Counted from the first letter of the stretch, positions 1 through 8,680 are shown. The stretch: 64,000 nucleotides of DNA from an uncultured Aquimonas sp. (GCF_937888285.1 NZ_CALART010000024.1:1-64000), one strand, 5' to 3'. The notes: generated by a model from the sequence alone, not told the origin. A program made the numbers and translations.

Positions 1-40
1 TGGCCCTGCAAACCTGGCAAGACTGAAACAGTCGTGTAGT

Positions 41-1564
41 TCAGAGGCTCCCTAGCTCGAGGCTCTTGATGTGACGATGGGAGACCAGCTTCCAGCAGTA
101 TTCAGCGCTCATCACATCGCGATGATGTCGACAGAAGAGACAGCCATCCGCCCCAATGCAATCAGGCACAGGCGCCTCCGAGCGCGCGTTGTCGACCATC
201 TCGGGCACACCGTTGAGATTAACGCAAAGTCCCGGCCCGGGTGGGGCGATGCTGGGGTCAGTAGCGCGGTGGAACTGCGATATCTCCACAGCGGCGGACT
301 GAAAGTGCGGTTCTTCGTAGTCACGCGCGAGCGTTTCCTTCAAGTGGCCGCTCATGTCTGCTGTTAAATCAGGATCACGACTGCGACGAAGTAACCAGTT
401 GACTCGGGTTTTGCGTAGAGCGCGAGTGTTTATGAAGCGGATACCCAGAGCGAGACAGTGCCTACGTGTAGCGCTGAAGTTCCGCAGGGCGCCAACTGCG
501 GGAAGTACTCCGATGTAAAAAAATGGAAACAGGCGGTCATCCTCACTGTCAGGGGATAACTCGTCGAGCCAAGCCAAATAGCGCACGAAGTGCTGCTTGT
601 ATAGGCGAAATGCCCGGAAGACGGCTTCACCGCCGCGTCGCCCCTTGTACGCATATGCAATCATCTCGTCGCCGGCAGTTTGATAGCGAAATTTGACTCT
701 GCGTAATGCTATGGCTTGGCTGAGGTTCATTGAGGTCTGCGCACAAAACAGTAGGAGTTCAGCCTCAATCCGTAGATTGGCGAGCGGGGCGCGCTTTTCC
801 GCCGAGTCGCGGGGGTCCAACATGGCGCGGTTGCGACGAACCCTTTCTCGCTGGGAAGTCTTAAAGTCCTCCAGGTTCGCTGTGGGTTTCTTCAAGCCGG
901 CGGCAAGCGTTAGCTTCAGGTTATTTGGCAGATCAATCGACAAAGGCAGCGGTCCGCGGAGGGCCTCAATTGTTAATGATTCGCATAATGTGGTGATAAA
1001 TTCCCCGAAAACAAATGTGTCCTCCAGGTTCTGTTTGGATGTGGCGGACGATAGTGCGCGCTTCGTCTTCGTTGGCGAACGAAGACGCGTGTTCCTCAGA
1101 ATCGCATTATCTCGAAGCCCTAGGGCTCGACCTATTACGGTAGAAGCAGCCATGGCATATGAGTATGCACTCGTTGCTTTCAGGCACTTCGTGATTCGAA
1201 CGCGGTAAAGTAGTGACTCGGTCCACTGCTTGTACATTATGCTCGCGTTCTCCTCTGTAACGCTCAGGCTGTTGTCATCTAGCCAGGAGTAGAACTTGCG
1301 TAAGGCGAACATTTGCTCTTTAGTCGTTGCTGGCGAGCCTCCTCCGACAATCGCTGCATTCATAACTTCATGCAGCCTCGTTACGAGTGGTACACGTTCC
1401 CTCAGTAGACCCCCAAGCTTTCCGGTGGCTATCATTGCCAGAACGTCAGTGATCCTTGTCTTCGCGCCTCCACGGTAGAGAAAAACGCGGAAGTCGAACA
1501 CAGTCTGGTGGGTACCGTAGGGCAACTGCCGAAGGGCTAGGTCCGGAAGGTTCATGTCACGCAC
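41..1564 (-). CDS. Degenerate tyrosine recombinase, second gene of an integrase pair
   Basis: Predicted DNA recombinase of a mobile element. The 507-residue protein has a C-terminal region resembling the tyrosine-recombinase fold: a box with SGH about ten residues before DYEEP gives the usual His and Tyr. The first arginine box reads TSMNLSQ where active enzymes have TG-x-R, and box II reads RALRKTR without the usual leading His. It may therefore be a structural or partner subunit. A Cys/His-rich tail (GCLFCRHH and nearby Cys) looks zinc-binding, and the protein stops about 30 residues after it, which may be a truncation. Its start overlaps the end of the upstream recombinase gene by 8 bases, so the two are translationally coupled. 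Base composition is less G+C-rich than the flanking chromosome. The recombinase call is good; the exact element family is inference. Confidence 0.75.
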   Translation of the reverse strand: MRDMNLPDLALRQLPYGTHQTVFDFRVFLYRGGAKTRITDVLAMIATGKLGGLLRERVPLVTRLHEVMNAAIVGGGSPATTKEQMFALRKFYSWLDDNSLSVTEENASIMYKQWTESLLYRVRITKCLKATSAYSYAMAASTVIGRALGLRDNAILRNTRLRSPTKTKRALSSATSKQNLEDTFVFGEFITTLCESLTIEALRGPLPLSIDLPNNLKLTLAAGLKKPTANLEDFKTSQRERVRRNRAMLDPRDSAEKRAPLANLRIEAELLLFCAQTSMNLSQAIALRRVKFRYQTAGDEMIAYAYKGRRGGEAVFRAFRLYKQHFVRYLAWLDELSPDSEDDRLFPFFYIGVLPAVGALRNFSATRRHCLALGIRFINTRALRKTRVNWLLRRSRDPDLTADMSGHLKETLARDYEEPHFQSAAVEISQFHRATDPSIAPPGPGLCVNLNGVPEMVDNARSEAPVPDCIGADGCLFCRHHRDVMSAEYCWKLVSHRHIKSLELGSL

Positions 1565-2834
1565 CGCCTGCGTTCCTTACAAGGCCCATCATCGCTCCCG
1601 TAAAGGCATCGGCGATCTCCGCCATCGCCGCTGACTTTTCGACGAAGTGGATGTACCGCCATGTAGTTTGTTCGTGGCGGTGAAGGCAGGCATCGCGCAC
1701 AAGCACTAGAGCATCTCCAGGATTCATGCCAGCGCGAATCGAAGCGCGTGCAAGTTCCGTAGCGAAGGTAGCTCGTGTCCTATGGAAGTTGAAACCGTAT
1801 AGCGAGTTAACACCGGCGGCGACGCCCGCCTTACGCAACCTACCCATTTCGACGTTCACAGCGCGGCTGTCGCGATCATTAAGGTAGGGCGCCCCGAATC
1901 GGTTCAGGAACAATGTTTCGCGATGTTCTTTCGCAGCGAGTGACTGTCGCTTCAGTCGACGAGTACTGAATGCATAGACACGGAGTTGGGTGAGCAGTCC
2001 GTTAGGAATGGGCACCTGGCCTGTGACACCGAACTTGGTACGGACCGGAGGATGTGCGCCGGGTCCGATGGACAATCTGTGCCAACCTTGTAGTGTTGGG
2101 TCTTCAACCGCTCGCTCGATAGTTCTCATCTTCAAGTCACAAATGGATCCGAGGCGAAGTCCTGTTTGAAAGCCCAGCCGCAGCATGAGCGCGAGTTCGG
2201 GGCTAGCCACCGAATCTGCAAAATCCATGATGCGAAGTGCCGATTCGGTGGAAACAGGTAACAGGCCACCTTCCAGCTTGGGGCTGCCGGCCACCCTTCG
2301 ATTCGGAATGGCGAGACTGGTGGTCCTGACGTTTAGCGTGTGTTGCAGGCCAAATGTGTCTGTGAGTTGAATCCCGATCTGTCGCTCGCTCCACATGGGC
2401 CATTCGGGGCTGAGAAGTCGCGTAGCCTCCAACCAGCGATAGAATCTCACGACAGTCGACATGCGGGCCGAGGCAAGTGAAGGCGCAAGTTGCCCAGAAT
2501 TTCTTGCTGCGATCAATGCGCCTCTATAGCGATGCAGACACCGGTCGCTCTCGCGTGCAGGGAAGTGCCACCAGTTGACATCTTCCTGCTCGAGCCACTT
2601 CGCATACGCATGCAGACACCTCATGGCGCTCTTGACCGTTTCCAGGTCCTTGCGTTGGCTCGTCGCGTGCTGCAACGCCCAGAGATTTGCTTCCGCCCAG
2701 GTTCTGCCGTCTTTCCAACAGATCTGCGGCAAGCGGTCGATTGGCATCAGATCCTTCCGGTGCACCCAGCGCACACGTCCGTCAACTACTTCCGCTCGGC
2801 GCGGAATGTGTCGGATGAGTTCAAGACTTGCCAT
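1557..2834 (-). CDS. Tyrosine-type site-specific recombinase, first gene of the pair
   Basis: Integrase that should carry out strand exchange for the element to its left. At 425 residues it has an N-terminal SAM-like DNA-binding half and a C-terminal catalytic half with visible catalytic motifs: TGLRLGS (first Arg), a KFG strand that may carry the Lys, FHRTRATFAT (His-x-x-Arg) and LHRHEQTTWRY ending in the nucleophilic Tyr. All catalytic positions appear filled, unlike its partner downstream. The ATG at 2834 is the outermost start and faces the chromosomal boundary. The family resembles recombinases found as the first gene of multi-recombinase elements (Tn554-like, RIT or GMT-type islands). 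I lean to the GMT type from the motif layout, but that is from memory and needs a profile search. Confidence 0.88.
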   Translation of the reverse strand: MASLELIRHIPRRAEVVDGRVRWVHRKDLMPIDRLPQICWKDGRTWAEANLWALQHATSQRKDLETVKSAMRCLHAYAKWLEQEDVNWWHFPARESDRCLHRYRGALIAARNSGQLAPSLASARMSTVVRFYRWLEATRLLSPEWPMWSERQIGIQLTDTFGLQHTLNVRTTSLAIPNRRVAGSPKLEGGLLPVSTESALRIMDFADSVASPELALMLRLGFQTGLRLGSICDLKMRTIERAVEDPTLQGWHRLSIGPGAHPPVRTKFGVTGQVPIPNGLLTQLRVYAFSTRRLKRQSLAAKEHRETLFLNRFGAPYLNDRDSRAVNVEMGRLRKAGVAAGVNSLYGFNFHRTRATFATELARASIRAGMNPGDALVLVRDACLHRHEQTTWRYIHFVEKSAAMAEIADAFTGAMMGLVRNAGGA

Positions 2835-2926
2835 CCCGATGGCTCCTCGCTTGACGGTGACTTTGCCCAGGAAGGGCTAGATGTCCATATGTAGAGCGAA
2901 CGTTACGGATACGCGGAGCATGCGCC

Positions 2927-3034
2927 ATGTTACTGGTAGACACCCAGTGGGACATGTTCCTGGCGCTGTGCGGAGCGATCGCGGCGCAGCTGCTGCTGGG
3001 CCGCTGGCATGCGCGCCAGCTGCCGGCGGCCTGA
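2927..3034 (+). CDS. 35-residue single-membrane-segment ORF beside the element boundary
   Basis: A short ORF whose ATG lies 9 bases downstream of a GGAG Shine-Dalgarno-like sequence. The product has one hydrophobic stretch (about residues 10-25) and ends with a basic tail. The same frame is open back to 2861 without a start, so this could instead be the surviving 3' end of a chromosomal gene cut by the integrating element. Nothing identifies a function. Its position between the recombinase start and the next chromosomal operon makes it the best candidate for the junction. Confidence 0.35.
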   Translation: MLLVDTQWDMFLALCGAIAAQLLLGRWHARQLPAA

Positions 3035-3096
3035 GCCTGATCCGCTAAACTTCGCGGCGTTCGGCGCGGCTCGGCCCGCGCGTTTCGAGACTCGCA

Positions 3097-3645
3097 ATGA
3101 AGATTTCCCTTGGCTCGGGTGGCGTCCGCATTCCCGGCTGGCTGCACGTCGATGCCGACGCCCACTGGCAGCCGGATATGGTCGCCGACCTGTCGCAGCC
3201 GCTGCCCTTTGGCGATGACTACGCCGACTTCCTGCAGTCCGAGGACTTCATCGGCCAGCTCAGCTTCGCCCAGGCCCGCGAGCACCTGCGCGACTGCCAT
3301 CGCGTGCTGAAGCGCGGCGGCGTGCTGCGCCTGCTGACGCCCGATCTCGCCGTGCTGGTCGACCACTACCAGCGTGGCGACACCCGCGTGCTGGAACTCT
3401 GGAAGCGCGAGGTCGGCATCCCGCTGGTCACCGACACCCTGGGTGAGCTGCTGCACGCCGCGCTGACCTTCGCCGGACAGAAGAGCTTCTACGACGAGGC
3501 CACCCTGCGCGCTCTGCTGGAGCCGATCGGCTTCGAGGTGCAGCGCGTGGCCTACAACCAGAGCGCCTGGCCTGAGCTGCGCGGGCTCGATCTGCGCAGC
3601 CCGGACAACGCGATCAGCCTTTACCTCGACTGCGTGAAGCGCTGA
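3097..3645 (+). CDS. Predicted SAM-dependent methyltransferase
   Basis: Small class I methyltransferase of the COG4627 type, 182 residues. The N-terminus carries the nucleotide-binding strand-loop (LGSGGVRIPGWLHVD, ending in the acidic residue that binds the ribose). A middle segment RVLKRGGVLRLLTPDL matches the 'carrier of lead' strand typical of Methyltransf_11 proteins. No signal peptide, so cytoplasmic. It is followed after 5 bases by an acyltransferase gene and then a deacetylase gene, suggesting a glycan- or lipid-modification operon. The substrate cannot be told from the sequence. Confidence 0.75.
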   Translation: MKISLGSGGVRIPGWLHVDADAHWQPDMVADLSQPLPFGDDYADFLQSEDFIGQLSFAQAREHLRDCHRVLKRGGVLRLLTPDLAVLVDHYQRGDTRVLELWKREVGIPLVTDTLGELLHAALTFAGQKSFYDEATLRALLEPIGFEVQRVAYNQSAWPELRGLDLRSPDNAISLYLDCVKR

Positions 3646-3650
3646 GCCGC

Positions 3651-4568
3651 ATGCCGCGCACCCGCCTGCAGCAGTGGAAGAAGCGCCTGCGCGAGATCGT
3701 CGAGCTGTGGCTGGTGCCGATCGGCAGCGCCCTGCTGCCGTGGCCGCTAAGCCGACGCCTGCTGTGGCGGCTCTCGCGCTTCCGCGGCTGGTACTACGAG
3801 GAAGCCATCGTGTCGGTGCGCCACGCGGAGGCGCTCGGCGTGACTGCCGACGCAGAAGCCTTCTGGCGACGCCTGCGCTTCCGCCTGCTGATCGAGCACA
3901 TGGACTGTTTCCTGGTGCCGCTGCGCTCGCGCCGCTACATCCGCCGCTGGGTGCGCGTGCATGGTGATGCGTTGCCGGCGACCGGCGGCATCCAGCTGAT
4001 CGGCAGCCACCATGGCTGCGGCTATTGGTTCGTGCCCTGGGCGGATTCGATCGGGCGCAGCCCGAGCATCGTGATTCCCAAGCTCGGCCCGCATCTGGCC
4101 CGCGCCAGCCTGCTGGGCTGGCTCTACCTGCGTCTGCGCTACTACCTGCTGGCGCGCGCATCCGGGCGGCCGATGATCGTGCGCGATGGCACCGCGCGGA
4201 ACCAGGTGGCCGAGCTGCTGGCGAAGGGCGAAGTCGGCTGGGGCGCCTGCGACATGCCGACCAATCGGCCCGATGCGGTCGAAGTGCGGCTGGCCGGCTG
4301 GCCGACACGACTGGCGCAGAACATGTTCGAGATCGCGCAGGCGCAGGGCGTGCCGATCTTCCTGTTCACCTCGGACACCGACCTCACCACCGGCTACCGG
4401 CACATCCACATCCAGCGCGCGGTGGACGGCACGCCCGAGGAGCAAGTGCGGCAGTTCGCCGACCTGCTCAGCGCCTCGATCCTGCGCGACCCGACCGGCT
4501 GGCGCTTCTTCTCGATCGCGCATTCCTTCTTTCCGGACCGGCTGCGCTCGCCGGACGCCGCTGACTGA
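3651..4568 (+). CDS. LpxL/HtrB-like acyltransferase family protein
   Basis: Resembles the lysophospholipid/lipid A acyltransferase (LPLAT) group and would transfer an acyl chain at the inner face of the cytoplasmic membrane. The 305-residue protein has a weak N-terminal hydrophobic segment and the sequence IGSHHGCGYW near residues 118-126, where family members carry H-x4-D/E. Here the acid is not evident after either His, so the active site is unusual or the group is divergent. The start ATG is 5 bases after the methyltransferase stop, and the deacetylase starts 10 bases after its own stop. Family call is moderately sure; the acyl acceptor is unknown. Confidence 0.65.
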   Translation: MPRTRLQQWKKRLREIVELWLVPIGSALLPWPLSRRLLWRLSRFRGWYYEEAIVSVRHAEALGVTADAEAFWRRLRFRLLIEHMDCFLVPLRSRRYIRRWVRVHGDALPATGGIQLIGSHHGCGYWFVPWADSIGRSPSIVIPKLGPHLARASLLGWLYLRLRYYLLARASGRPMIVRDGTARNQVAELLAKGEVGWGACDMPTNRPDAVEVRLAGWPTRLAQNMFEIAQAQGVPIFLFTSDTDLTTGYRHIHIQRAVDGTPEEQVRQFADLLSASILRDPTGWRFFSIAHSFFPDRLRSPDAAD

Positions 4569-4578
4569 GCGTGCCGCC

Positions 4579-5373
4579 ATGCGTCTGATCCTGACCTATC
4601 ACGCCACCCGCCTGGAGCGCTTCGACCGTCGCGGCTGCGATCTGCTGCGGCTGCTGGCCGATCTCGATCTGCTGGCCGATGCCGGCCTGCCGGTGTTGCC
4701 GCTGGAAGCGCTGCTGGCGCCGGACTGCCGCGAGGGCGTGGCGATCACCCTCGACGACGGCACCCGCATCGACGGCGAGCCGCATCTGCATCCGGGTCTG
4801 GGCCTGCTGCCCTCGATGCTGCAGGTGCTGGCGCAGGCGAAGCGGCGCCTGCCGCAGCTGCGCGCCTCGAGCTTCGTGATCGCCTCGCCGGCCGCGCGCG
4901 CCGACATGGCGACCGCCCTGCGGGTCGACTACGGCGACGATCTGATGCACGAGCGCTGGTGGCCGCAGGCGCAGGCCTCGGGCCTGATGGACATCGAGAA
5001 CCACAGCTGGGACCACAACCATCCGCTGGTGGCGCGGACGGCGCAGCGCGACAACCGCCGCGGCAGCTTCCTCGACATCGAGACCGAAGCCGAGGCCGAG
5101 GCCGAGATCAGCGCCGCCAGCGAGTACCTGCAGCGCGCCACCGGCCGGCGGCCACGCTACTTCGCGTATCCCTTCGGCCACGTCAGCGAGTTCCTGCGCG
5201 CCGACTGGCTGCCGCGCCGCGGCCCGCAGGTCGGGCTGGAAGCCGCTTTCAGCACGGAGCCGCGCGCGGTGTGCGTGGACGACGACCGCTGGGCCCTGCC
5301 GCGCTTCGTCGCCGGCCGCGATTGGCGCGACGATCCCGGCCTGCTGGCACTGCTGCGCCGGGCCGATACGTGA
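4579..5373 (+). CDS. Polysaccharide deacetylase (NodB-fold) family protein
   Basis: Predicted carbohydrate esterase 4-type N-deacetylase of 264 residues. Motif 1 reads TLDDGT (usual TFDDG), motif 2 is ENHSWDHNH with the metal-binding H-x3-H, and motif 3 is YFAYPFG. These supply the Asp-His-His metal site. There is no signal peptide or membrane anchor, so it probably acts on a cytoplasmic intermediate. The ATG at 4579 was chosen because the longer open frame upstream lies entirely inside the acyltransferase gene. It closes a three-gene operon with the methyltransferase and acyltransferase, which suggests joint work on a surface glycan or glycolipid (inference). Confidence 0.8.
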   Translation: MRLILTYHATRLERFDRRGCDLLRLLADLDLLADAGLPVLPLEALLAPDCREGVAITLDDGTRIDGEPHLHPGLGLLPSMLQVLAQAKRRLPQLRASSFVIASPAARADMATALRVDYGDDLMHERWWPQAQASGLMDIENHSWDHNHPLVARTAQRDNRRGSFLDIETEAEAEAEISAASEYLQRATGRRPRYFAYPFGHVSEFLRADWLPRRGPQVGLEAAFSTEPRAVCVDDDRWALPRFVAGRDWRDDPGLLALLRRADT

Positions 5374-5381
5374 GCCTCGGA

Positions 5382-6266
5382 CTAGCCGCGGGGCGGGGAC
5401 TCGTCAGTGCCAGCGGGGCCCGGCGTGGAATCGCGATTGGGTGAGCGCGTGAGACGCATCTCGCCGCCCTCGATCCGCAGCGGAAACTGCACCACCACGC
5501 CGCGCAGCGGCGGCGCAGCGGGCGGCGCGCCGCGGCGCGGGCCGTCCCACAGCGGCTGCACGTCCCTGGGCGGTGCGGGCTCCCAGGTCGCCTGCTCCAG
5601 CGCGCGCTGCTCGGCTTCGAGCTCTTCCTCGATCTCCCAGCTGTAGCGCTTGCGCGGCGGCAGCGGGTCGAGCCGCGCCCACAGCAGGCCGCTGATCACG
5701 CCGAACACCGCGCCGGCGAGGTGGTACTCCCAGCTCACGCCCGGTTCGCGCGGCAGCACGGTCAGCAGCATGCCGCCGTAGAGGAAGAAGGCGATGAAGC
5801 CGGTGGCGATGGCGACGCGGTCGCGGCGCTTGAGGCCCAGCGTCAGCAGCAGGAACATCAGGCCGTGGGTCAGCCCGCTGGCGCCGATGTGGAAGCTCTC
5901 GCGGGCGAAGCCCCAGACGGCAAGGCCGGCCAGTCCCCAGATCAGCGGCAGGCTGCGCCAGCTCGCTTTCGGAAACGAGGCGAAGGCCAGGGTGCCCAGC
6001 ACCAGCAGGGCCAGGGTGTTCGACATCAGGTGCGCGACCGAGCCGTGCAGCAGCGGCGCGGTCAGCACGCCGAGCAGGCCGGCCCACTCGCGCGGCCGAT
6101 TGCCGAGCACGCCGAAGTCGAGGTCGAAGGCCAGTTCGAAGGCCTTGATCCACCACAGCAGCACGATGAAGCCGCCGGCCGTGATCAGCCCGCGGCGGAA
6201 ACGCAGACGGTCATGCGCGGCCTGGGCGGCCGGATCCGGATGAGGTTCGTAGAGGGGAAGGTCCAT
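5382..6266 (-). CDS. Rhomboid family intramembrane serine protease
   Basis: Integral membrane serine protease that cleaves transmembrane helices. The 294-residue protein shows HGSVAHLMSN (His74, His79, Asn83), the GAS-G catalytic motif with Ser130, and EYHLAG with the catalytic His182, separated by hydrophobic helices. A hydrophilic C-terminal tail of about 95 residues, rich in Pro, Arg and Glu, extends past the core. I prefer the ATG at 6266; an in-frame GTG at 6323 would add 19 non-conserved residues. It ends 8 bases past the deacetylase stop and converges on it. Confidence 0.88.
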   Translation of the reverse strand: MDLPLYEPHPDPAAQAAHDRLRFRRGLITAGGFIVLLWWIKAFELAFDLDFGVLGNRPREWAGLLGVLTAPLLHGSVAHLMSNTLALLVLGTLAFASFPKASWRSLPLIWGLAGLAVWGFARESFHIGASGLTHGLMFLLLTLGLKRRDRVAIATGFIAFFLYGGMLLTVLPREPGVSWEYHLAGAVFGVISGLLWARLDPLPPRKRYSWEIEEELEAEQRALEQATWEPAPPRDVQPLWDGPRRGAPPAAPPLRGVVVQFPLRIEGGEMRLTRSPNRDSTPGPAGTDESPPRG

Positions 6267-6636
6267 GCGGTCGAGGGGTTGGGGCGGCCGCGCGCCGGCG
6301 CAAGGGCCGCCGGATCGGTCCACCGCAGCGGACGACGGCGGGATCGGCTTGGCCAGGAGGTCCTGCGCAGCCCCGCTTTCAGCCGCGCTTCATGCCGCGC
6401 AGTCGTGGCTTCGGATCCGGGAAGCCGCTACAGGTGTTTGAATCCATTGGCGAATTTGGGTGTGGCCGCAGCGCCCGCCGGAGGCTCCACCGGCGGCGCG
6501 CCGAAAGCACGCCCGTGCCGCTCACCTCGTCTTGCCCTTGCTGCGCTGCCGCAGGCCGTAAGATGCGCGCCTTCACGAATGTCCTGCGCCCGCCGCGCTT
6601 TACGCGCAGCTCACGCGCGCTGCCACGAAGTCCCGA
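6267..6636. other. Divergent intergenic region between rhomboid gene and mla operon
   Basis: About 370 bases with no supportable gene. It should carry the promoters of both flanking units. A TAAGAT sequence at 6559-6564 resembles a -10 box for the mla operon, but the nearest TTG-type -35 candidates are spaced 15 or 21 bases away, so this is weak. No repeat or terminator hairpin stands out. Confidence 0.4.
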
Positions 6637-7431
6637 ATGACCGAAGCTGCCGCCATCGAGTTCGACCGCGTCACCCTGGCGCGTGGCCCGCGCGTGATCC
6701 TGCGCGAGGCCAGCCTGCGCGTGCCGGCCGGCAAGGTCACGGCGGTGATCGGCCCGTCCGGTGCCGGCAAGTCGACCCTGCTACATGCGGTGACGGGAGA
6801 GCTGGAGCCGAGATCCGGCCGCGTGCGCGTGCTCGATCACGCGCACCCCACGCGCAGCACCGCCGAGCTGTTCCGCCTGCGCCGGCGCATGGGCGTGCTG
6901 CTGCAGGGCAATGGCCTGCTGTCGGATCTGTCGACCTTCGAGAACGTCGCTCTGCCGCTGCGCGAGCACACCCGCCTGCCGGAGCCGGTGCTGCGCGAGC
7001 TGGTGCAGATGAAGTTGAACGCGGTGGGCCTCGCCGAGGCCGGCGCGCTGATGCCGCAGGAGCTCTCGGGCGGCATGGCCCGGCGCGTCGCGCTGGCGCG
7101 CGCCCTGGTGCTGGACCCGCCGCTGATGCTCTACGACGAGCCGCTGACCGGCCTCGACCCGATCGCTTGCGGCGTGATCCTGTCCTTGATCCGCAACTTG
7201 AACGACAGCCTCGGCCTGTCCAGCTTCGTGATCACCCACCACGTGGCGGAGACGCTGGCGATGGCCGATCAGGTGATCGTGGTCGCCGAGCAGGGCATCG
7301 CCTTCGCCGGTTCACCGGCCGAACTGAACGCGACCCGCGACCCGCTGTTGCGCCAGTTCCTCGACGGCGCTCCCGATGGGCCGATCGGCTTTGACTACCG
7401 CCGCAGCGGCACGGGGGCCTCGCATGGCTGA
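6637..7431 (+). CDS. mlaF: Phospholipid transport ABC ATPase MlaF
   Basis: Cytoplasmic ATPase of the MlaFEDB inner-membrane complex that moves phospholipids between the inner membrane and periplasmic MlaC. The 264 residues include Walker A GPSGAGKST (39-47), Q-loop LLQGNG, signature LSGGM (143-147), Walker B LMLYDEP (163-169) and H-loop THH. It opens a six-gene run in which mlaE overlaps its 3' end by 8 bases, so mlaF and mlaE are translationally coupled. Confidence 0.95.
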   Translation: MTEAAAIEFDRVTLARGPRVILREASLRVPAGKVTAVIGPSGAGKSTLLHAVTGELEPRSGRVRVLDHAHPTRSTAELFRLRRRMGVLLQGNGLLSDLSTFENVALPLREHTRLPEPVLRELVQMKLNAVGLAEAGALMPQELSGGMARRVALARALVLDPPLMLYDEPLTGLDPIACGVILSLIRNLNDSLGLSSFVITHHVAETLAMADQVIVVAEQGIAFAGSPAELNATRDPLLRQFLDGAPDGPIGFDYRRSGTGASHG

Positions 7432-8164
7432 GATGCTCGCCTCGCTGGGCCGCATGGGCCTGTTCCTGCTGCGCGTGCTGGGCGCGATCCGGCCCGGCCA
7501 TGGCTTCGTCCGCGACACCGCCGCGCAGATCCATTCGATCGGCTCGCGTTCGGTCTCGATCGTCGCCGTCGGCGGTGCCTTCGTTGGCCTGGTGCTGGCC
7601 CTGCAGGGCTATCGCACGCTCAGCACCTTCGGCGCCGGCAGCTCGCTCGGCACGCTGCTGGGCCTGACGCTGTACCGCGAGCTGGGTCCCGTGCTGGCGG
7701 CGATCCTGTTCTGCGGCCGCGCCGGTTCGGCGATGGCCGCCGAGCTGGGCTTGATGCGCGCCACCGACCAGATCACCGCGCTGTCGATGATGGCCATCGA
7801 CCCGGTGCGCAAGGTGGTCGCGCCGCGGTTTCTGGCGGGCGTGATCAGCCTGCCGGTGCTGACCATGGTGTTCTGCGCCTTCGCCATCCTCGGCGGCTAC
7901 GTGCAGGGCGTGCTGGTGCTGGGCCTGGACAGCGGCTTCTACTGGAGCTCGCTGCAGCAGAGCATCGATCTGGTCGACGACTTCGGCCAGTCCATCGTCA
8001 AGTCGATCTTCTTCGGCATCGCCACCACCCTGATCGCCACCTACGCCGGCTACCACGCGCCGCCCACCATCGAGGGCACCTCGGTGGCCACCACCCGCTC
8101 GGTGGTGATGGGCTCGCTGATGGTGCTGTGCCTCGATTTCATCCTGAGCGCTACGCTGTACTGA
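7424..8164 (+). CDS. mlaE: Phospholipid transport permease MlaE
   Basis: Integral membrane permease (DUF140/MlaE family) that forms the core of the MlaFEDB complex. The 246 residues show several hydrophobic helices and the conserved stretch LYRELGPVLAAILFCGRAGS followed by the E-x-G-x-M-R-A-T motif. The ATG at 7424 is the family-typical start; an upstream in-frame extension lies within mlaF. mlaD follows after 7 bases. Confidence 0.95.
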   Translation: MAEMLASLGRMGLFLLRVLGAIRPGHGFVRDTAAQIHSIGSRSVSIVAVGGAFVGLVLALQGYRTLSTFGAGSSLGTLLGLTLYRELGPVLAAILFCGRAGSAMAAELGLMRATDQITALSMMAIDPVRKVVAPRFLAGVISLPVLTMVFCAFAILGGYVQGVLVLGLDSGFYWSSLQQSIDLVDDFGQSIVKSIFFGIATTLIATYAGYHAPPTIEGTSVATTRSVVMGSLMVLCLDFILSATLY

Positions 8165-8171
8165 GGACGCC

Positions 8172-8669
8172 ATGGCAACTTCTGCAAAGACCGAATGGAG
8201 CGTCGGCTTCTTCATCCTGATGGGCTTCGCCTGCGCGCTGGTGCTGGCGTTCGCCTCCACCAATTCGAAGGACGGCCTGCGCGGCGAGAGCTACAGCGTG
8301 ATCGCGCGCTTTTCCAATGCCGGTGAGCTCAAGGTGCGCGCGCCGGTGCGCATCGCCGGCGTCAAGGTCGGCGAGGTCGCCAGCGTGGTGCTCGACCCGG
8401 TCAGCTTCGACGCTATCGCCACCCTGCGCCTCAGCGCGGACGCGGGCGAGCTGCCGGCCGATACCGCCGCGGCGATCTATACCAGCGGCCTGCTCGGTGA
8501 TCGCTACGTCGGCCTGGCGCCGGGCGGTGATCCCGAGCCGCTCAAGGACGGCGACGAGATCCTGCTGACCCAGTCGGCGGTGGTGCTGGAGCAGCTGATC
8601 GGCCAGTTCATGTTCGGTAACGGCGAGTCGGGCGAAAACGCCGGCACGACCCCCAGCGCGACGGAGTAA
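8172..8669 (+). CDS. mlaD: MCE-domain phospholipid carrier protein MlaD
   Basis: Periplasmic, membrane-anchored MCE protein. In the family it forms a hexameric ring on MlaE through which lipid passes. At 165 residues it has one N-terminal transmembrane helix (about 10-27) and an MCE domain (about 38-120) including VRIAGVKVGEV and the GLLGDRYVGL segment typical of bacterial MlaD. Length fits the family. Confidence 0.95.
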   Translation: MATSAKTEWSVGFFILMGFACALVLAFASTNSKDGLRGESYSVIARFSNAGELKVRAPVRIAGVKVGEVASVVLDPVSFDAIATLRLSADAGELPADTAAAIYTSGLLGDRYVGLAPGGDPEPLKDGDEILLTQSAVVLEQLIGQFMFGNGESGENAGTTPSATE

Positions 8670-8680
8670 AGGAGAACCCC

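Noticed and set aside
2835..3096. A tRNA-derived attachment site next to the integrase
   Set aside because: No cloverleaf-like or CCA-ending sequence was found in the junction region.
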